Source: Granulicatella sp041433555 (GTDB lineage: Bacteria; Bacillota; Bacilli; Lactobacillales; Aerococcaceae). From it: 33,781 bases of DNA. Each line of letters opens with the position of its first letter. Within the stretch, counting starts at the first letter, position 1. The position numbers were made by a program, and so were the translations under genes. Location: positions 1 to 33,781 of the forward strand of contig NZ_JAPWBR010000021.1 of the NCBI RefSeq assembly GCF_041433555.1, given 5' to 3'. Below, one piece after another: positions 32,385-33,781 of this stretch. The notes beneath the pieces are model-generated. The model was not told where the DNA came from and searched no databases. It was given only the letters and a program-made list of their open reading frames with translations.

Positions 32385-32592
32385 CCGTTTTCAAGAATTC
32401 TTTCATTAAGAATTGTTAAGGAAAAACGGTATTTTTGAGGACTTTTCTTTGGAGATATTTTGTTTTCATGAGATGAAACATCATACAGCATTGAAGATTA
32501 GAATCATTCCCAATAAAACTCTCTATCACTAAACCCTCTCTTCCCTCTTTTGTAAGTCTCAGATTTCTAGTTAAAACAGCACAAAATCTCCA

Positions 32593-32621
32593 TTGACAGA
32601 AATCGTTTTCAACGATATAGT
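32593..32621 (+). promoter_or_regulatory. Promoter of gldA with a palindrome in the spacer
   Basis: A perfect TTGACA (32593-32598), 17-bp spacer and TATAGT (32616-32621). The spacer holds ATCGTT-TTC-AACGAT (32602-32616), a 6-bp-arm palindrome touching the -10. This is a typical place for a repressor operator. Confidence 0.8.
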
Positions 32622-32655
32622 GAAATAGTAAACAAATTATAAAGGAGTTATGGTT

Positions 32656-33750
32656 ATGGAAAAAGTATTTGCTAGTCCGTCTCGTTATGTTCAGGGGAAA
32701 GATGTTCTTAAAACTGGTCTTTCTCACGTGTTGGCTCTTGGGAATCGGCATCTCCTTCTTTGCGACCCTATCGTTTATGATTTAGTCGGTAAAGAACTAG
32801 AAGAAAATCTCGTAAAAGAAGGCGCGTTTGTTCTTCGTGAAATCTTCCATGGTGAAGCAACCAATGACGAAGTTCGCCGCGTTGCTGAAGTTGTGAAGGA
32901 ACATCAACTAAACGTAGTCATCGGCTTAGGTGGAGGTAAATCGATCGATACAGCCAAAGCGATTGCGGATGACTCAAATTGTCCGGTAGCGATTTTACCA
33001 ACAATTGCTTCAACGGATGCTCCAACTTCTGCCCTCTCTGTAATTTATTCAGCAGAAGGCGTGTTTGAACGCTATCGTTTCTACAAGAAAAACCCAGATT
33101 TAGTATTAGTTGATACAAAAGTCATTGCCAATGCTCCTGTTCGTTTATTAATCTCAGGAATTGCCGATGCGCTTGCTACTTGGGTGGAGGCTCGTGCAGT
33201 CATCGAAGCACAAGGCGGCACAATGGTCGGTCAAGTGCCAACGATTGCCGCAGAAGCCATCGCTCGTGTCTGCGAAAGTACTTTATTCGAAAATGGTCTA
33301 CAAGCCGTTGCAGCAGCAAACGCCAAAGTGGTTACTCCATCTTTAGAAGCTGTTGTAGAAGCAAACACCCTCCTCAGCGGTATCGGTTTCGAATCGGCTG
33401 GTTTAGCAGCAGCGCATGCCATCCATAACGGATTCACTGCCATCCATGGAGACATCCATACTCTCACTCACGGTGAAAAAGTAGCTTATGGTACATTGAC
33501 ACAACTGTTACTAGAAAATCGTCCAAAAGAAGAACTCGATAAATACATTACTTTCTATAAAGCGCTTGGATTACCAACAACGCTGAAAGAAGTGAAATTG
33601 GATTCTGTATCGTATGAAGACTTACTCAAGATTGGATCTCTTGCTACACAAGAAGGCGAAACTATCCACCAAATGGTTGTTGACTATACTGCCGAAGATG
33701 TGGCAAATGCTCTTCTTGCTCTTGACCAATATGTCACTACAAGATTCTAA
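32656..33750 (+). CDS. gldA: Glycerol dehydrogenase
   Basis: The NAD-dependent, metal-dependent enzyme oxidises glycerol to dihydroxyacetone. The protein has 364 aa from the ATG at 32656. An earlier in-frame ATG at 32650 is only two bases after AAAGGAG; the second ATG is 8 bases away and gives the usual start MEKVFASPSRYVQG. The NAD-binding GGGKSID motif is at 92-98 and PTIASTDAPTSALSVIY at 115-131. Zinc ligands are D171, H254 and H272, equivalent to D173, H256 and H274 of the Bacillus enzyme. Downstream, 33751-33781 shows no feature before the window ends; dihydroxyacetone kinase genes often follow but cannot be seen. Confidence 0.96.
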   Translation: MEKVFASPSRYVQGKDVLKTGLSHVLALGNRHLLLCDPIVYDLVGKELEENLVKEGAFVLREIFHGEATNDEVRRVAEVVKEHQLNVVIGLGGGKSIDTAKAIADDSNCPVAILPTIASTDAPTSALSVIYSAEGVFERYRFYKKNPDLVLVDTKVIANAPVRLLISGIADALATWVEARAVIEAQGGTMVGQVPTIAAEAIARVCESTLFENGLQAVAAANAKVVTPSLEAVVEANTLLSGIGFESAGLAAAHAIHNGFTAIHGDIHTLTHGEKVAYGTLTQLLLENRPKEELDKYITFYKALGLPTTLKEVKLDSVSYEDLLKIGSLATQEGETIHQMVVDYTAEDVANALLALDQYVTTRF

Positions 33751-33781
33751 AAATGACTAGGTAGAAACCAATAGCCCAAGC

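Noticed and set aside
32464..32478. TTTCAT-GAG-ATGAAA palindrome in the hpf-gldA spacer
   Set aside because: It is short, AT-rich and not placed near either promoter core, so it is likely chance.
32416..32751. Minus-strand open frame of 111 codons between hpf and gldA
   Set aside because: It overlaps the gldA promoter and start, has no ribosome binding site, and its composition resembles translated AT-rich spacer.
1..33781. CRISPR arrays, tRNA or rRNA genes, prophage genes
   Set aside because: No regularly spaced short repeats, cloverleaf-like sequences with conserved tRNA motifs, or phage proteins were seen on either strand.

Overview
The window looks like the chromosome of a low-GC Gram-positive bacterium, most likely order Lactobacillales. 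Family Carnobacteriaceae, perhaps a Granulicatella-like genus, is my guess from protein flavour; it is not proven here. Supporting signs are AT-rich spacers, strong AGGAGG-type ribosome binding sites, T-box leaders, long-form HPF, zinc-free L31 type B, a prfB +1 frameshift site, and TTG starts on both rpoB and rpoC. Nearly all genes lie on the minus strand; only a DUF368 gene (14087) and gldA (32656) read rightward. I see no prophage, transposase, CRISPR array, rRNA or tRNA.

Layout, left to right: rpoC and rpoB (42-7379), with a roughly 230-nt rpoB leader holding an internal terminator-like hairpin; deoC-udp nucleoside salvage (7690-9149); a CoiA-like protein (9355-10452); a lipid-related group of oleate hydratase, TetR regulator and DegV/FakB fatty-acid-binding protein (10516-13894); the divergent DUF368 polyprenyl-phosphate transporter (14087-14944); a gene-free 860-bp stretch with three TAACA-N4-TGTTA sites and a tandem pair of ~313-bp elements built as long imperfect inverted repeats; rpmE2; an apparent operon proS-galT-tsaB-rimI(double)-tsaD (21976 down to 16157) behind a proline-type T-box; a MazG-like gene; the methionine importer metQ-metN-metI behind a second T-box; ftsE-ftsX; a spacer with a 99-nt hairpin element flanked by 8-bp direct repeats; secA-prfB; hpf; and the divergent gldA at the right edge.

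Most genes are core housekeeping functions: transcription, t6A tRNA modification, translation termination, protein export, division signalling and ribosome hibernation. Two amino-acid-responsive leaders control proS and metQNI. The fatty-acid group suggests uptake and detoxification of host unsaturated fatty acids. Regulation seems to rely on RNA structure: several terminators stand directly against the next gene's ribosome binding site with no room for a promoter, so the next gene (tetR, mazG-like, prfB, coiA-like) probably depends on read-through.

The parts not explained by known genes are the repeat pair at 15068-15760, the palindrome cluster at 14993-15065, the hairpin element at 27557-27686, and the segment between two terminators at 31575-31684. 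All functional statements come from reading the sequence and family knowledge; no search was run.
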